The notes under the pieces: generated by a model
What the model saw: the letters and a program-made list of their open reading frames with translations, nothing else
The model's database searches: none
What the model was told of the DNA's origin: nothing
Program-made: the position numbers and the translations under genes
Part shown: in pieces, positions 15,679 to 24,476 of the stretch
Layout: each line of letters starts with the position of its first letter
Numbering within the stretch: position 1 is the stretch's first letter
DNA from: Saccharothrix violaceirubra
Lineage (GTDB): Bacteria > Actinomycetota > Actinomycetes > Mycobacteriales > Pseudonocardiaceae
Reading direction: 5' to 3'
Assembly (NCBI RefSeq): GCF_014203755.1
Contig: NZ_JACHJS010000001.1
Location: 3,100,001 to 3,164,000, forward strand
Length of the DNA stretch: 64,000 nucleotides

Positions 15679-17280
15679 GTGGAACGGATCTCCTACCCGC
15701 GCACGCCGCACCTCCCGTGGTCGCCCGGCGTGTCCCGCGACGACGTGCGGGTGGCCGACCTCGGCGCGTGGGCCGGTGGGGAGGTCGTGGTCACCGAGAA
15801 GCTCGACGGCGAGAACACCACGCTCTACCGGGACGGGTCGCACGCGCGGTCGTTGGACTCCGGGCACCACCCTTCCCGGTCGTGGGTGAAGGCGCTTCAA
15901 GGGCGGGTCGGGGGTTTCATCCCGGTCGGGTGGCGGGTGTGCGGGGAGAATCTCTACGCGCGGCATTCGTTGGCGTATCAAGAGCTTGACGGCTACTTCT
16001 ACGGGTTCTCGGTCTGGGACGGGGACGAGTGCCTCGACTGGGACTCCACGGTCGGGTTCCTGCGCGGCCTCGGGATACCGGTTCCGACCGTGTTGTGGCG
16101 TGGTGTGTTCGACGAGAAAATGTTGCGGCGCTTGAAGGTCGACACGCTCGTGAGCGAGGGTTACGTCGTGCGGCCCGCCGCCGGGTTCGGGCTGGGGGAC
16201 TTCGGGCGCACCGTGGCCAAGTGGGTGCGGCCCGCGCACGTGCGGACCTCGACGCACTGGATGTCGGCGCCGGTCGTGCCCAACGGGCTCGGGCCAGGCG
16301 CACGCTACTGGGACATCCGTTCCGGTGCGGGGTTCGAGCTGCCCGACGGTGATCAGGCAGCGGCGGAGAAGGTCGCCGACGAGCTGCGGCCGGGTGAGGG
16401 GCGGTTGGTGGGCGTACTCGCCGCCGCCTACCATCGGCGGCCCCGAGGGCGGGTCGTGCTCGACCTCGTCGACCGGGTCGGGATGGGTACCGCGCGCCGG
16501 GTCGGGGACGTGGTGGGGTTGCACCGCCTGCTGCACCACGACTTCCCGGAGGACCAGCGGCGGTCCGGGCTGCTCCGGTTCGCCACGGCCGTGGACCTCG
16601 GCGTCCTGCACGCCGTCGCCGGTGCGGTCGCGACCGGTGGTGCGCGGGACCAGGTCGCCTGGTCGGCCCTGCACGCCGAGGACCTGCCGCGGTGGCCGGA
16701 GTTCGCCGGGTCGGCCCGGCGGCTCGCCGAAGCGCGTGACCTCGTCATCCGGGACGGGCGGGCGTTCGGACCCGAGGAGGCGGACGCGGCGACCTGGCGG
16801 TGGAGGGATCGGGACTGCCCGGAGTTCTTCCACCTCGTGGGCATCTCGGGCAGCGGCAAGTCGACGTTCGCCGCGAAGTCCGATGTGGATGAAGTGGTCT
16901 CGATGGACGACCTGCGCGCCGACGCCGGGGATCGGGCGGACCAGCGGTCGAACGCGCGGGTGCTGGGCGTGGCGCTGGACCGGCTCGGCGCGGCGTTGCG
17001 GCACGGGCGCAGCGCGTTGTGGGACGCGACGTCCATCACGGCCCGTCAACGGGACGCCGTGCAGGCCGTCGCACGGCGGCACGACGCGACGCGCACCTAC
17101 GTGGTCGTGCTCGCCTCCGAAGCGGAGATCCGCCGGCGCAACGCGAACCGGGCGGACCCCGTCCCGGACCACGTGCTCTCCGCCCAGATCCGGCGGTTCG
17201 ACCCGCCCTACGCGTGGCAGGCGCACCGCATCCGGTACGTCGACGCGACGGGGACGGTGGTGGCCGATGCGCACCAGTGA
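15679..17280 (+). CDS. RNA ligase fused to a polynucleotide kinase-like domain
   Basis: A 533-residue two-domain RNA-repair protein. Residues about 1-230 are an Rnl-type RNA ligase: the nucleotidyl lysine is Lys41 in TEKLDGENTT, with later ligase motifs SEGYVVRP (160-166) and VAKWVRP (179-185). After a helical linker, residues about 385-533 are a P-loop kinase with Walker A GISGSGKST (388-396), a lid-like ARQRDAVQAVARR region and the RRRNANR arginine motif of T4 Pnkp-like 5'-kinases. The ligase would seal ends made ligatable by the kinase and by the end-processing protein encoded next, whose ATG overlaps this gene by 14 bases. The GTG start follows a short spacer from the upstream remnant. 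Confidence 0.88.
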   Translation: MERISYPRTPHLPWSPGVSRDDVRVADLGAWAGGEVVVTEKLDGENTTLYRDGSHARSLDSGHHPSRSWVKALQGRVGGFIPVGWRVCGENLYARHSLAYQELDGYFYGFSVWDGDECLDWDSTVGFLRGLGIPVPTVLWRGVFDEKMLRRLKVDTLVSEGYVVRPAAGFGLGDFGRTVAKWVRPAHVRTSTHWMSAPVVPNGLGPGARYWDIRSGAGFELPDGDQAAAEKVADELRPGEGRLVGVLAAAYHRRPRGRVVLDLVDRVGMGTARRVGDVVGLHRLLHHDFPEDQRRSGLLRFATAVDLGVLHAVAGAVATGGARDQVAWSALHAEDLPRWPEFAGSARRLAEARDLVIRDGRAFGPEEADAATWRWRDRDCPEFFHLVGISGSGKSTFAAKSDVDEVVSMDDLRADAGDRADQRSNARVLGVALDRLGAALRHGRSALWDATSITARQRDAVQAVARRHDATRTYVVVLASEAEIRRRNANRADPVPDHVLSAQIRRFDPPYAWQAHRIRYVDATGTVVADAHQ

Positions 17281-19753
17281 GCAGGTCTACCACCAGGTCC
17301 GGTGGGACTCCCGGCTCGACCCGGCGCGGTTCGTGGTCGGGGTGGCGCAGCGCGGTCGGGAGCCCAAACGCGTCCCGTTCGCCGCGTTCATGCCCGGCGG
17401 CGACGTGCCGTGGCACCGGGTGCTGTTCCTGGAGGCCGACGGCGAGGTGGTGTGGGACCGGGCGGCCGGGATCGACCGGGTCGCGGAGTCCGGTGCCGGG
17501 CGGGTCCGTCGGGGACGGCGGTTGCGGGCGCCGTTCACGCCCGCCGAGCCGCACGGGCACGCGGCCGGCGGCACGGGCCTGCGGGTGCTGACCTGGAACA
17601 CGCTGTGGGACCGGTTCGACCGCGAACTGATCCACACGGCCCGTCGCCGTCCGCTGCTGCTGGACCTGATCGCCGCGGCCGACGCCGACGTGATCGCGCT
17701 CCAGGAGGTCGAACGCGACCTGCTCGCCGCGCTGACCCGCCACCTGCCCGGCTACGCGCTCGACGCCGATCCGGCGCGGGTCGAGGACACCGGGCTGGTG
17801 CTGCTCAGCCGCCTGCCCGTGCTGGAGTCGGCACGGCTGGACCTCGGGCCGCACAAGGCCGTGCACGCGATCGTGGTCGACGCGGGTGACCCCGTGACGG
17901 TCGCGGTCACGCATCTGACCAGCGACCACACCGCCGGTGGCGCCGCGATCCGCACCGCGCAGCTCGCCGTGATCGCCGAGGCGTTGGCGCCCGTCGAGGG
18001 CGACGTGGTGCTGGTGGGCGACTTCAACCACGGCGGCACGCTGCCGGTGCTGGGCATGCGCGACGCGTGGACCGAACTCCACGACGACGACGCGCCGACG
18101 TTCGACCCGGTGGGCAACCCGCTCGCGGCCGTGTCGTCGTTGTCCGGCCGCTCGGCGCGGCTGGACCGGGTGTTCGTGCGCGGCACGGCCGCCGTGCTGC
18201 GCGCCGACCTCGTCGGTACCCGGCCGGTCGACGGGCTGTTCGCCTCCGACCACTACGGCGTCGTGGTCGACCTCGGCCCGCGCCCCGCCGAATCCGACGT
18301 GCTCGACGTGCCGCCGACGCCGCGCACCGCGGTCGTGTGGCTGCCCGGACCGTGGCCGGAGGTCGACGCGGTGCGCGAGTCCACGCGGTGGCCGCCGCAC
18401 GTGACGTTGCTGTTCGGGTTCGTGCCCGAGTCCGACTTCGACCGGGCCGTGCCGCTGGTCGCGGACGCGGTCGAGGAGATCGCGCCCTTCCCGGTCCGGG
18501 TCGAGGGCGTCGGGACGTTCGGCGACGTGGTGTGGCTGGACCCGGCCGCGCGGCCCGCGCCGTGGGCCGAGTTGCACGCCGCGCTGCTGCGCCGCTTCCC
18601 GGCCTGCCGTGCCCGGTTCACCCCGCACCTGACCGTGGGCACGACCGAACGCGCCGCCGCGCGCATCCCCGGCCGGGACTTCGGGGTGGGCGAGGTGGTC
18701 GTGCTGTCGCGGCGCGGCGACGGTCCGATGCTGCCGCGTGCGGTCGTGGGCCTGGGCACGGGCGAGGTGCGCTGGATCGAGGAGCCACCGACGCCGCCCG
18801 GACCGGACCTGGACGCCGTGGCCGACCGGGTGGTGGCCGCGCTGCCCGGCGTCCACGTGGTCGGCTCGCGGGCGATCGGCGGTCACCTGCCCGACGCCGA
18901 CCTCGACCTCGTCGCACCCGACCCGCCGCTGGACCGGGTGCGCGCCCTGGGCGTCGAGCCGGTGCCGGTCGTGGGCGCCCGCACGCCGGGGTACCGGTTC
19001 GCCGTGTCCGGGCTGTCCGTGGACCTGCTCGCCTCCGACGACGACATCGCGACCGGTGCGATCACGGACGCGGCGGCGGTGCGCGCGGCGGTGGGGGAGC
19101 GGCACGCGTCGTTCGTGCGGGTCGTGCGCGTGGTCAAGGCGTGGGCACGGGCGCGTGGAGTGGACTCGGCGCCGTTCGGCGGGCTGCCGGGGTTGGCGTG
19201 GTCGGTGCTGGCCGCGCGGGCGGTGTGCGCGGGGACGGAGTTCTTCGCGACGTGGGCGGCGTGGGACTGGCATGACCCGGTGGCGTTGCACGGGCAGCCC
19301 GCGCGGACGGGCGAGGCGGTGACCGTGCTGACGCCCACCGCGCCGATCCGGTCGTGCACCGGGCAGGTGACGCCCGGCTTCCGGGACCTGCTGACCCGCG
19401 AGCTGTTCCGGGCGTGGGAGATCGTGGAGTCGGGCGACCTCGGCACGCTGTGCGCGCCGCCGGACGGCCACCGCGTCCACGCGGCGTGGGCCGTGGTCAC
19501 GACTCCGGTGGAAAGGGTCGGCCTGGTGCGCGGGCGCATGCGGGCGTTGCTCGGGGCGCTGGAGCCGCACGTGGCCGAGCCGCACGCGTGGCCCAGGCCG
19601 ATCGCGCACGACCCGGTGCGGTTCGCCGTCGGGCTCGGGCCGACGCCGCCCTCGCCCGCGACGCTGGCCGACCTCGTGGCCCCGTGGGTGGCCGGACTGC
19701 CCGACGTCGAGGTCGCCTGGACGGGCAACGGGTCGGTGCCGACGCTGCGCTGA
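17267..19753 (+). CDS. Multidomain RNA end-processing protein (MJ1316, EEP, 2H, nucleotidyltransferase)
   Basis: An 828-residue fusion. Residues 1-80 match the MJ1316/DUF504 domain proposed to recognise cyclic or processed RNA ends (VRWDSRLDPARFVVG, VPWHRVLFLEADGEVVWDR). About 103-338 is an endonuclease/exonuclease/phosphatase fold with Asn111, Glu147 (LQEVE), Asp252/Asn254 (VGDFNHGG) and Asp328-His329. About 350-500 is a 2H phosphoesterase (LigT-like) with paired HVTLLF and HLTVGT motifs (His378, His454). About 512-828 is a poly(A)/CCA-type nucleotidyltransferase with GSRAIGGHLPDADLDLV (Asp545, Asp547). All catalytic motifs are present. This domain set was predicted as an RNA-repair module in comparative genomics by Burroughs and Aravind. 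It is overlapped with, and surely co-expressed with, the ligase-kinase gene. Confidence 0.9.
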   Translation: MRTSEQVYHQVRWDSRLDPARFVVGVAQRGREPKRVPFAAFMPGGDVPWHRVLFLEADGEVVWDRAAGIDRVAESGAGRVRRGRRLRAPFTPAEPHGHAAGGTGLRVLTWNTLWDRFDRELIHTARRRPLLLDLIAAADADVIALQEVERDLLAALTRHLPGYALDADPARVEDTGLVLLSRLPVLESARLDLGPHKAVHAIVVDAGDPVTVAVTHLTSDHTAGGAAIRTAQLAVIAEALAPVEGDVVLVGDFNHGGTLPVLGMRDAWTELHDDDAPTFDPVGNPLAAVSSLSGRSARLDRVFVRGTAAVLRADLVGTRPVDGLFASDHYGVVVDLGPRPAESDVLDVPPTPRTAVVWLPGPWPEVDAVRESTRWPPHVTLLFGFVPESDFDRAVPLVADAVEEIAPFPVRVEGVGTFGDVVWLDPAARPAPWAELHAALLRRFPACRARFTPHLTVGTTERAAARIPGRDFGVGEVVVLSRRGDGPMLPRAVVGLGTGEVRWIEEPPTPPGPDLDAVADRVVAALPGVHVVGSRAIGGHLPDADLDLVAPDPPLDRVRALGVEPVPVVGARTPGYRFAVSGLSVDLLASDDDIATGAITDAAAVRAAVGERHASFVRVVRVVKAWARARGVDSAPFGGLPGLAWSVLAARAVCAGTEFFATWAAWDWHDPVALHGQPARTGEAVTVLTPTAPIRSCTGQVTPGFRDLLTRELFRAWEIVESGDLGTLCAPPDGHRVHAAWAVVTTPVERVGLVRGRMRALLGALEPHVAEPHAWPRPIAHDPVRFAVGLGPTPPSPATLADLVAPWVAGLPDVEVAWTGNGSVPTLR

Positions 19754-19766
19754 GTCCGCTCAGCGC
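19747..19766. terminator. Short hairpin at convergent gene ends
   Basis: GCGCTGAG and CTCAGCGC flank a TCCG tetraloop spanning the stop codons of the RNA-repair operon and the small cysteine-rich gene on the other strand. Confidence 0.6.
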
Positions 19767-19921
19767 GCGGCGGGGCGCGTGGGGCAGGCCGGTCGGTAGG
19801 TGCCGCAGTGCACGCGGCACGTGCGGCCGTCGCCCAGATCGACCTCGACGGTGGGCACGTCGCAGCCGTCGGGGCACAGCGTGACGGTGCCCGTGGGGTT
19901 GGTGATGCGGGCGTAGCTCAT
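19760..19921 (-). CDS. Small cysteine-rich protein, 53 aa
   Basis: A short protein with five cysteines, four of them in two CxxxC pairs (Cys16/Cys20 and Cys35/Cys39) plus Cys46, which suggests a small zinc-ribbon-like fold. There is no signal peptide. GGTGACC is placed before the ATG. The gene converges on the RNA-repair operon and is not recognisably part of it. Homologues of this kind are usually annotated as hypothetical; I have no functional assignment. Confidence 0.6.
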   Translation of the reverse strand: MSYARITNPTGTVTLCPDGCDVPTVEVDLGDGRTCRVHCGTYRPACPTRPAAR

Positions 19922-20240
19922 GGTCACCTCACCGTGGTCCGGGTCACCCAGCCTGCATGGGTTCGGGTGTCCTGGCGGTCGACTGCGGTGGCAGGTCGGT
20001 TGTGGCGGTCGACCGCCCGGCATGTCGGGCCTCGCTTGAGGCACGAGAAGATCGGACCGGGACCGATTTCCCGATGAGGCGTGCCGTGTTTCGCATGCCT
20101 GGTGTCGCCCGCTGTCATGGCGTGGGAGCCCAGTCCCAGGGACGACCTACTCGGACGCGCAGGCAATCGACCCTCAATCGGGCTTCGTCGCGGACCGTGG
20201 GGTGTTCGGTGGCGAGTTGGGCGAGAGATAGCGGGTCGGG
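19922..20240. other. Intergenic stretch without a recognised gene
   Basis: No frame here looks like protein for more than about 25 codons. It contains a short imperfect inverted repeat around AGATCGGACCGGGACCGATTT (20047-20067 region) that could be a binding site or weak hairpin, and presumably promoters for the flanking divergent genes. The minus-strand frame SLAQLATEHPTVRDEAR (about 20165-20235) has some coding flavour and may be a gene scrap. Confidence 0.35.
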
Positions 20241-20459
20241 GTGCTGCACACTGCGTGGCGCGCGGGCGAGCACGACGAGCGGGTGCGAGATCGTCTTCCC
20301 CGGCTCCGCGACACGCTCGCCGACCGGCTGCGCCACGACCGACACCCTGCCCGCGGACTCCTGGCGGGAGAACCCGGTGCGCGGTTGGCGCTGCGCGCCG
20401 CCATCACCGACACCCCGCCCGGCACCCGCTGGGACGCCTGCCTGCTGCTCGACGACTGA
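20241..20459 (+). CDS. Hypothetical 72-aa protein upstream of the FxLD-type methyltransferase
   Basis: A GTG-start frame (preceded by GGTCGGG) encodes a charged helical protein (DERVRDRLPRLRDTLADRL, RLALRAAITDTPPGT) ending in WDACLLLDD. Codons are GC3-biased and the stop is 28 bases before the methyltransferase start, so the two are probably co-transcribed. I do not recognise a domain. It could be the truncated end of a larger lanthipeptide-type biosynthetic protein or a genuine small partner of the methyltransferase; neither is proven. Confidence 0.45.
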   Translation: MLHTAWRAGEHDERVRDRLPRLRDTLADRLRHDRHPARGLLAGEPGARLALRAAITDTPPGTRWDACLLLDD

Positions 20460-20487
20460 CCACGCACCACCACATCGAAAGGACACG

Positions 20488-21708
20488 ATGGACACCGCCA
20501 CCTCACCGGAGGCACGACGCGCCGACATGGTCGCCAAGGTCCGCAAAGCGGGTTACGCCCGACGCGCGGAGGTCGAACGGGTCCTGCTCGACACCCCGCG
20601 CCACGAGTTCGTGCCCGAGGCCGACCTCGACGCCGCCTACAACCCCTGGCAGGCGGTGATCACCCACCGGTTCTCCGACGGCCGGTCGCTGTCCTGCGCC
20701 TCCGCACCGTTCGTCGTGGCGATGATGCTCGACCAACTCCCCGTGAACCCCGGCGACACCGTCCTGGAGATCGGCGCCGGCACCGGCTACAACGCCTCCC
20801 TGCTCGCCCGCCTGACCGGCCGCGCGGACCTGGTCACCACGATCGACATCGACCCCGACGTCACCGACCAGGCCGTCCGCAACCTGACCGCCGCCGGACA
20901 CGGCGACGCGCACGTGGTCACCGGCGACGGCACCGCGGGCCACGCCGACCGCGCCCCCTACGACCGGCTCATCGCCACCGTCTCCCCCTGGGACATCCCC
21001 GACCGGTGGTGGCGCCAACTCGCACCCGAGGCCCGACTGGTCGCCCCGCTGCGCTGGCGCGGCCAGTCCCGCGGCGTCGGACTGCGCCACGTCGACGGAC
21101 GCCTGGTGTCCGACTCGATGCACCTGAGCGGCTTCGTGTACCTGGTCACCGAGGACGAGGGCGAACGCGGCGCCCCCATCACCCCGGACGGGACGGTCAA
21201 GCTCCACTGGGACGCCGACCAGGCCGTCGACCCCGACCTGCTCCACGGCGTCCTCGACCTTCCCCGCGCCATCGCCTGGTCCGACAGCACGATCGCCGGC
21301 GACGAACCCCACGACGGGATCTGGCTGCGCCTGACCGTCACCGAACCCCGCGTGTGCCGAATCGACGCGCACCCCGACGTCGCATCCGAGGTGTGCGACC
21401 CGATCCAACGCTTCCGCGCCCCGGCCCTGGTCGACGGGCAATCCCTGGCCTACCTCACGTCCCGCCGCCGGGAGGAAGGCGACGACGTCCGCTGGGAACT
21501 CGGCGCGATCGCCCACGGCCCCGACGCCGCCGAACTCGCCGGACGTCTGTGCGCCGAAGTCCGGGATTGGTCGGCCGAACGGGACGCTCGCAAGCCGACG
21601 CTTCTGATCTACCCTGCAGGCACGCCAGACGGCGACCTGGCCGACGGCACCGTCATCGACAAGACACACAGTCGGTTCGTACTGACCTACGACTACGTAC
21701 CGGCCTGA
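20488..21708 (+). CDS. PCMT-like methyltransferase of the FxLD lanthipeptide type
   Basis: A 406-residue SAM methyltransferase. The N-terminal half is the protein-L-isoaspartate methyltransferase fold: AEVERVLLDTPRHEFVP, SASAPFVV-like CASAPFVVAMMLDQL, motif I VLEIGAGTGYNASLLARL, the acidic TIDIDPDV loop and YDRLIATVSPWDIP. The C-terminal half continues as in the methyltransferases that accompany FxLD-class lanthipeptide clusters (my recognition is from family memory). In those systems the enzyme probably methylates aspartate in the precursor. No FxLD precursor, dehydratase or LanC is visible in the window, so this one is an orphan or acts elsewhere. GAAAGGACACG precedes the ATG. Confidence 0.75.
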   Translation: MDTATSPEARRADMVAKVRKAGYARRAEVERVLLDTPRHEFVPEADLDAAYNPWQAVITHRFSDGRSLSCASAPFVVAMMLDQLPVNPGDTVLEIGAGTGYNASLLARLTGRADLVTTIDIDPDVTDQAVRNLTAAGHGDAHVVTGDGTAGHADRAPYDRLIATVSPWDIPDRWWRQLAPEARLVAPLRWRGQSRGVGLRHVDGRLVSDSMHLSGFVYLVTEDEGERGAPITPDGTVKLHWDADQAVDPDLLHGVLDLPRAIAWSDSTIAGDEPHDGIWLRLTVTEPRVCRIDAHPDVASEVCDPIQRFRAPALVDGQSLAYLTSRRREEGDDVRWELGAIAHGPDAAELAGRLCAEVRDWSAERDARKPTLLIYPAGTPDGDLADGTVIDKTHSRFVLTYDYVPA

Positions 21709-21960
21709 CGTCGACCGGACTTGCCGTCCTGTCCGCTGCCGGGTACAGGGCACAGGGGAGTCCGCCTGGTCGCGATGATCGTGTGTTTCGATCATGGAAA
21801 CCGGACGTCGCGGCCGGCAGCGCGGTTCCGAGCCGATCGACCGTGTGCGTTCCCTCGACAGCCCACGTCGCCGAACGTGTCGACCGTGCGCCGAGCAGGC
21901 GCGTGGGGCGGACCTGTCGGACCCCGTTCCTATACTCCGTGCGGATTCGAGGGGGTTGTG

Positions 21961-22305
21961 ATGACGGACGGGTTCTTCGCGCTCGTGGACGCCTTGCCTG
22001 AGGTCGAGCGGTCCGAGGCGCGGGACTACAGCGCGTTCAGCGTGCGTGGCCGGCGGTTCGGCTACCACTGGCCGCGCACTCGCACGGCCGGGCTCAAGCA
22101 GACGCTGTCCGAGCAGCGGGCCCTGGTGGCGGAACGGCCGGACGTGTTCGAGGAGCAGTTCACCGCCGGCGGGTTCGGCTGGGTGGTCGTGAAGCTCGAC
22201 GAGGTGGACGCGGGGGAACTGGCCGAGTTGGTCTTCGAGGCGTGGCGGCTGTCCGCGCCCGAGGATCTGATCGGATCGGCCGACGATCCGGCACGCGGGC
22301 GTTGA
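21961..22305 (+). CDS. MmcQ/YjbR-like protein
   Basis: A 114-residue protein with the pattern of the YjbR/MmcQ family (YSAFSVRGRRFGYHWPRT, VAERPDVFEEQF, GFGWVVVKLDEVDAGELAEL), small CyaY-like DNA-binding-type folds of uncertain function. The ATG is preceded by GGGGGTTGTG. It lies between the methyltransferase and the lasso peptide cluster and is separated from both by more than 200 bases, so it is likely an independent gene. Confidence 0.75.
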   Translation: MTDGFFALVDALPEVERSEARDYSAFSVRGRRFGYHWPRTRTAGLKQTLSEQRALVAERPDVFEEQFTAGGFGWVVVKLDEVDAGELAELVFEAWRLSAPEDLIGSADDPARGR

Positions 22306-22529
22306 ATCCGAAGGCCGGCGGACCGGTGTTCCGGGGCCTTCGGCCGGCGCGCGCGGCGGGGTGGTCGGAAAGCCGTTTGTTTTCAACACGACGCCTCGTG
22401 TCCGGCAATGGCGGGAGTTCAATCGGATGCGGGCCGGGCTTCGAATAACCCCTACGCGGTTTTCCGGTCGAACGCTGCTAAGGTTGCGTTGCGGTTCGGG
22501 GTTTTCCGAAGTTCACCCAGGGAGTGGTC

Positions 22530-22697
22530 ATGTCCGTGGATGCCTCGCGTCCGTCCGAAGTGCGCGCGTCCGATGCGGAACAGGTCGAGGTCGACTACGA
22601 GCCGCCGGTGTTCGTCGAGTTGGGCGGCGTCCGCGATGTCGTGCTCGGCAATTCGTCCAGCGGTAACGCGGACGCGAATTCGCAGTACTACTGGTAG
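22530..22697 (+). CDS. Lasso peptide precursor
   Basis: A 55-residue precursor. The leader carries the YxxP recognition motif (YEPP, residues 23-26) and the downstream LGG typical of RRE-bound lasso leaders. The predicted core begins at Gly40: GNSSSGNADANSQYYW (16 residues). Gly1 would form an isopeptide bond with Asp9, giving a nine-residue ring (class II) and a short tail ending in the bulky plugs Tyr-Tyr-Trp. The usual Thr at leader position -2 is replaced by Val (VVL before the core), which is uncommon. GGGAGTGG precedes the ATG, and the cyclase gene starts five bases after the stop. Confidence 0.9.
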   Translation: MSVDASRPSEVRASDAEQVEVDYEPPVFVELGGVRDVVLGNSSSGNADANSQYYW

Positions 22698-22702
22698 GTC
22701 GC

Positions 22703-24469
22703 GTGTCCTTCGTCGGAGTGTTCCCGCCCGCGGCGGACCGGGTGCCCGCACGCCTGGTGCCGGTGTGGTCCGACCGGCCGGGGCTGTGGCTCGCGGACGG
22801 GTGGCACCCGGGCGAGGTGCGCACGGCCCGGCACCGGGACGCCGGTCTGCTCGTGCTCGGCCAGTGCTTCGCCGACGACGCGCGCCTGCTCGCCGACCTG
22901 CGGCGGGCGGTGGACGAGGACCGGCCGGGGTCGCTGACGCGCTGGCCGGGGTGCCACACGGTGGTGGTCGTGCGCGACTCGGGCGTGACCGTGCTGGTGG
23001 ACCAGGCCGGGCAGTACCCGGTCTTCCACCGGACCGGCGGCGGTCGGGTGGTGTTCGGCTCGCACGGGGCGACCACGGCGGCCGTGGCCGGCCTGCCCGC
23101 CACCCCGGACCGGTCGACGCTGCTCGCGGGCGTGTTCTGCCCGGACGTGCCCGCGCTGGTCGGCGACCGTTCGGTGCTCGTGGGCGTGCGCCGGCTCGGT
23201 GGCGGCGGTGTGCTGACCGTCGACCGGTCCGGCACGCGCACGGCCGCGACCGACCCGGTGCCGGACCGGTCGACGACGTTCGCCGACGGCGTCGACGAGC
23301 TGCGGGCCGCGTTGGACGCCGCCGTCGCGGCCCGGCTCGCGGACGGCCGTACGGTCACGGCCGACTTCAGCGGCGGCATGGACTCCACGTCGCTGGCGTT
23401 CCTGGCCGCACGTCACGCACCCGGGCTGAGGCTGTTCGCCTACCACCACCCGGACGCGCCCGCGCACGACCTGGAGCACGCCCGCCGGTACGCGGGAGAC
23501 CTGCGGCTGGAGATCGTCACCGGCACCCGGGAAACGCTGTCCTACCAGGGACTTTTCGACGTCGCGGCGGGCGATGAGCCGGACCCGGCCGCCGTGGCGT
23601 CGGCCCGTGCGGCGTTGCGGCTGGGCCGGATCGGCGCGGGCGGCCTGCACCTGGGCGGCGAGGGCGCGGACGCGTTGCTCGTGCCGCCGCCGTCGTACCT
23701 GGGCGACCTGGCCCGGCACGGCTGGTGGCGCGGACTGGCCCGCGACGTGTTCGCCGCGAGCCGGGCCCGCAACCTGTCGCCGACGACCGTGTTCCGGCGG
23801 TCCCTCACGGCGGCCGGCACGTCGACGTCGCGGGCGTTGCGCGGGCTCAAGACCCGCCTCGAACACCCCCGGCCGCACGTCGTCCAGTGGCTTGATGCCA
23901 TCTCGCGCTGGCCCGGACCCGGTGCCGCCGCGCTGTGGCTGACCCCGCGCGCCCGTCGTGAACTGGCCGGACTCGCCGACGAGGCGGCCCGCGATCGGGC
24001 CCGCCACCCGGTCGGCGACATGGCCGACCACACGGCGCTGCACGACCTGCGCACGGCCGGTGCCGTGCAACGCCGCCTCGTGGAGACCGCACGACCGTAC
24101 GGGGTGTGGCCGCACGCGCCGTTCCTGGACGCCGACGTGATCCGGGCGTGCACGCGGGTGGCCGCGCACCTGAAGGTGTCCGTCGAGACCCGCAAGCCCC
24201 TGCTGCGCGCGGCGATGGCCGACCGGGTGCCCGACGCGGTGTTCACCCGCCGGGACAAGGGCGACTACACCGGCGAGGACTACCTGGGCCTGCGGGTCCA
24301 CGCGTCGACCCTGGTCCGGGAGTTGCGCCGGTCCGCCGTCGCCGACCTGGACCTGGTCGACCCGGCCGCGGTGATCGAGGCGGTCGACCGGGCGGGTACG
24401 GGCGCGCCCGTGCCGTTCCCGGTGCTCAACCGGCTGCTCGGCGTCGAAGTCTGGCTGCGGGGGAGGTGA
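22703..24469 (+). CDS. Lasso cyclase (asparagine-synthetase-like)
   Basis: A 588-residue ATP-dependent macrolactam synthetase. The C-terminal synthetase half has the pyrophosphate loop DFSGGMDSTS (Ser223-Ser228 region) and the characteristic HLGGEGADALL loop. The N-terminal Ntn-like domain lacks the catalytic Cys2 of true asparagine synthetases (residue 2 is Ser), so it has no glutaminase activity, as expected for lasso C enzymes. It adenylates Asp9 of the core and joins it to the Gly1 amine. The GTG start is five bases after the precursor stop; the RRE-protease gene follows after seven bases, giving an A-C-B order. No dedicated ABC exporter follows. Confidence 0.92.
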   Translation: MSFVGVFPPAADRVPARLVPVWSDRPGLWLADGWHPGEVRTARHRDAGLLVLGQCFADDARLLADLRRAVDEDRPGSLTRWPGCHTVVVVRDSGVTVLVDQAGQYPVFHRTGGGRVVFGSHGATTAAVAGLPATPDRSTLLAGVFCPDVPALVGDRSVLVGVRRLGGGGVLTVDRSGTRTAATDPVPDRSTTFADGVDELRAALDAAVAARLADGRTVTADFSGGMDSTSLAFLAARHAPGLRLFAYHHPDAPAHDLEHARRYAGDLRLEIVTGTRETLSYQGLFDVAAGDEPDPAAVASARAALRLGRIGAGGLHLGGEGADALLVPPPSYLGDLARHGWWRGLARDVFAASRARNLSPTTVFRRSLTAAGTSTSRALRGLKTRLEHPRPHVVQWLDAISRWPGPGAAALWLTPRARRELAGLADEAARDRARHPVGDMADHTALHDLRTAGAVQRRLVETARPYGVWPHAPFLDADVIRACTRVAAHLKVSVETRKPLLRAAMADRVPDAVFTRRDKGDYTGEDYLGLRVHASTLVRELRRSAVADLDLVDPAAVIEAVDRAGTGAPVPFPVLNRLLGVEVWLRGR

Positions 24470-24476
24470 GCGGGTC

